From assembly GCA_049366815.1 (NCBI GenBank), contig JBMNCO010000238.1:1-5960 (forward strand): a stretch of 5,960 nt of DNA. The letters run 5' to 3'. The notes beneath the pieces were generated by a model. The model was not told the DNA's origin, made no database searches, and saw only the letters and a program-made list of their open reading frames with translations. Below, piece by piece: positions 5,418-5,960 of this stretch. Numbering within the stretch: the first letter of the stretch is position 1; the number at the start of each line of letters is the position of its first letter. A program made the translations under genes and the position numbers. Origin of the DNA: CAYNYM01 sp049366815 (lineage in GTDB: Bacteria; Desulfobacterota; DSM-4660; Desulfatiglandales; HGW-15).

Positions 5418-5930
5418 ATGAATGAAGATGAGCAAAAGAGCCGCTCCCAACTCAAAAGGGAGATGCTGGCCCTTCAGAAAATGGGGGAGCGGCTTGTGGG
5501 ACTTTCACCGGTCCTTTTGGAAAAGATGGACCTGCCGGCCGCAGTCAAGGACGCCGTGGTCCAGGCTCAGGGCATGAAGAGGCATGGAGCCAGGCGCAGA
5601 CAACTCCAGTTTATCGGGGCTCTCATGCGAAAAATCGACCCGGAACCGATTCAGGATGCCCTTGATCGTCTGGACAGGGGGCGGCAGAAAGAGGCCTGGG
5701 CCTTCAAGGAGACGGAGGTCTGGCGGGACCGTCTGGTCGGGGGAGACGACGGGCTCATGGAGGAGATTGTCCATCGTTTCGGCGATGCGGACCGCCACCA
5801 TTTGCGCCGGCTCGTCCTGAGCGCCCGACAGGAAAAAGAGAAAGGACGCCCCCCCAAAGCCTCGCGTGCCCTGTTCCGGTATCTCAGATCGCTCTTCGAA
5901 TCCCAGGATCCGCCCGCCGACAACGCCTGA
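5418..5930 (+). CDS. darP: DarP (YjgA, DUF615) ribosome-associated 50S maturation factor
   Basis: The 170-residue, highly charged, helical protein matches DarP/YjgA, which associates with late 50S ribosomal precursors in E. coli and aids their maturation. Recognisable blocks are SRSQLKREMLALQKMGERLV (8-27), the RRRQLQFIGALMR stretch (59-71) with DPEPIQDALD (74-83), the WRDRLVGGDD region (102-111), and the C-terminal PPKASRALFRYLR (145-157). The length is slightly below the E. coli protein (about 183). ATG 5418 follows the protease stop by 5 bases. No strong Shine-Dalgarno is visible (only G-rich sequence about 13 bases upstream), so translation is probably coupled to the protease gene. The frame is open back to 5214, but that part overlaps the protease and does not look like DarP. 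Confidence 0.92.
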   Translation: MNEDEQKSRSQLKREMLALQKMGERLVGLSPVLLEKMDLPAAVKDAVVQAQGMKRHGARRRQLQFIGALMRKIDPEPIQDALDRLDRGRQKEAWAFKETEVWRDRLVGGDDGLMEEIVHRFGDADRHHLRRLVLSARQEKEKGRPPKASRALFRYLRSLFESQDPPADNA

Positions 5931-5938
5931 AGGGATAC

Positions 5939-5960
5939 GCCTCAAAAAGGCAAATTTTAT
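5939..5960 (+). terminator. possible weak terminator after darP, cut by window edge
   Basis: GCCT (5939-5942) can pair with AGGC (5948-5951) around CAAAA, followed by AAATTTTAT. The stem is only four base pairs and the T-run is short, so termination would be weak. The structure may continue beyond the window. Confidence 0.25.

Overview
The window holds five protein genes and no mobile element, CRISPR array, tRNA or rRNA that I can recognise. The layout is dksA-like (+), a TPR protein (-), a nuclease-helicase fusion (+), a CPBP/CAAX-type membrane protease (+) and darP (+). The DNA is GC-rich and coding is dense. Three traits together suggest a proteobacterial chromosome, perhaps a deltaproteobacterium/Desulfobacterota: an 'alpha-type' DksA without zinc ligands, a DarP/YjgA homologue, and a CPBP protease resembling the exosortase-associated type. 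That placement is inference from remembered family features, not from a search.

Left part (1-675): a non-coding stretch rich in potential RNA hairpins and inverted repeats leads into a short DksA-family transcription factor (222-644). This DksA keeps one of the four zinc-finger cysteines and has Gly in place of the usual Ala at the coiled-coil tip. It converges on the TPR gene across only 31 bases.

Centre (676-4518): a cytoplasmic TPR scaffold protein (minus strand) and a 786-residue helicase (plus strand) diverge from a shared 222-base control region (1936-2157). The region holds a good sigma70-type promoter for the TPR gene, a weaker one for the helicase with an inverted repeat centred on its -35 box, and a 9-base perfect Shine-Dalgarno sequence with no obvious gene behind it. 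The helicase carries an N-terminal RecB/Cas4-like PD-(D/E)XK nuclease domain joined to an XPD/DinG-type iron-sulfur SF2 helicase. It is the most interesting protein here and probably acts in DNA repair or replication-intermediate processing.

Right part (4519-5960): a 189-base gap precedes a CPBP-family intramembrane protease gene. Its stop lies 5 bases before the start of darP (ribosome-associated 50S maturation factor), so the two are probably translated from one message. A weak hairpin at the window edge may terminate this pair.

The genes do not form one obvious pathway. They read as housekeeping and stress functions (stringent response, DNA repair, ribosome assembly, membrane proteolysis). 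I see no clear defence island or wholly new multi-gene system. The best leads are the nuclease-helicase fusion with its control region and the altered DksA.
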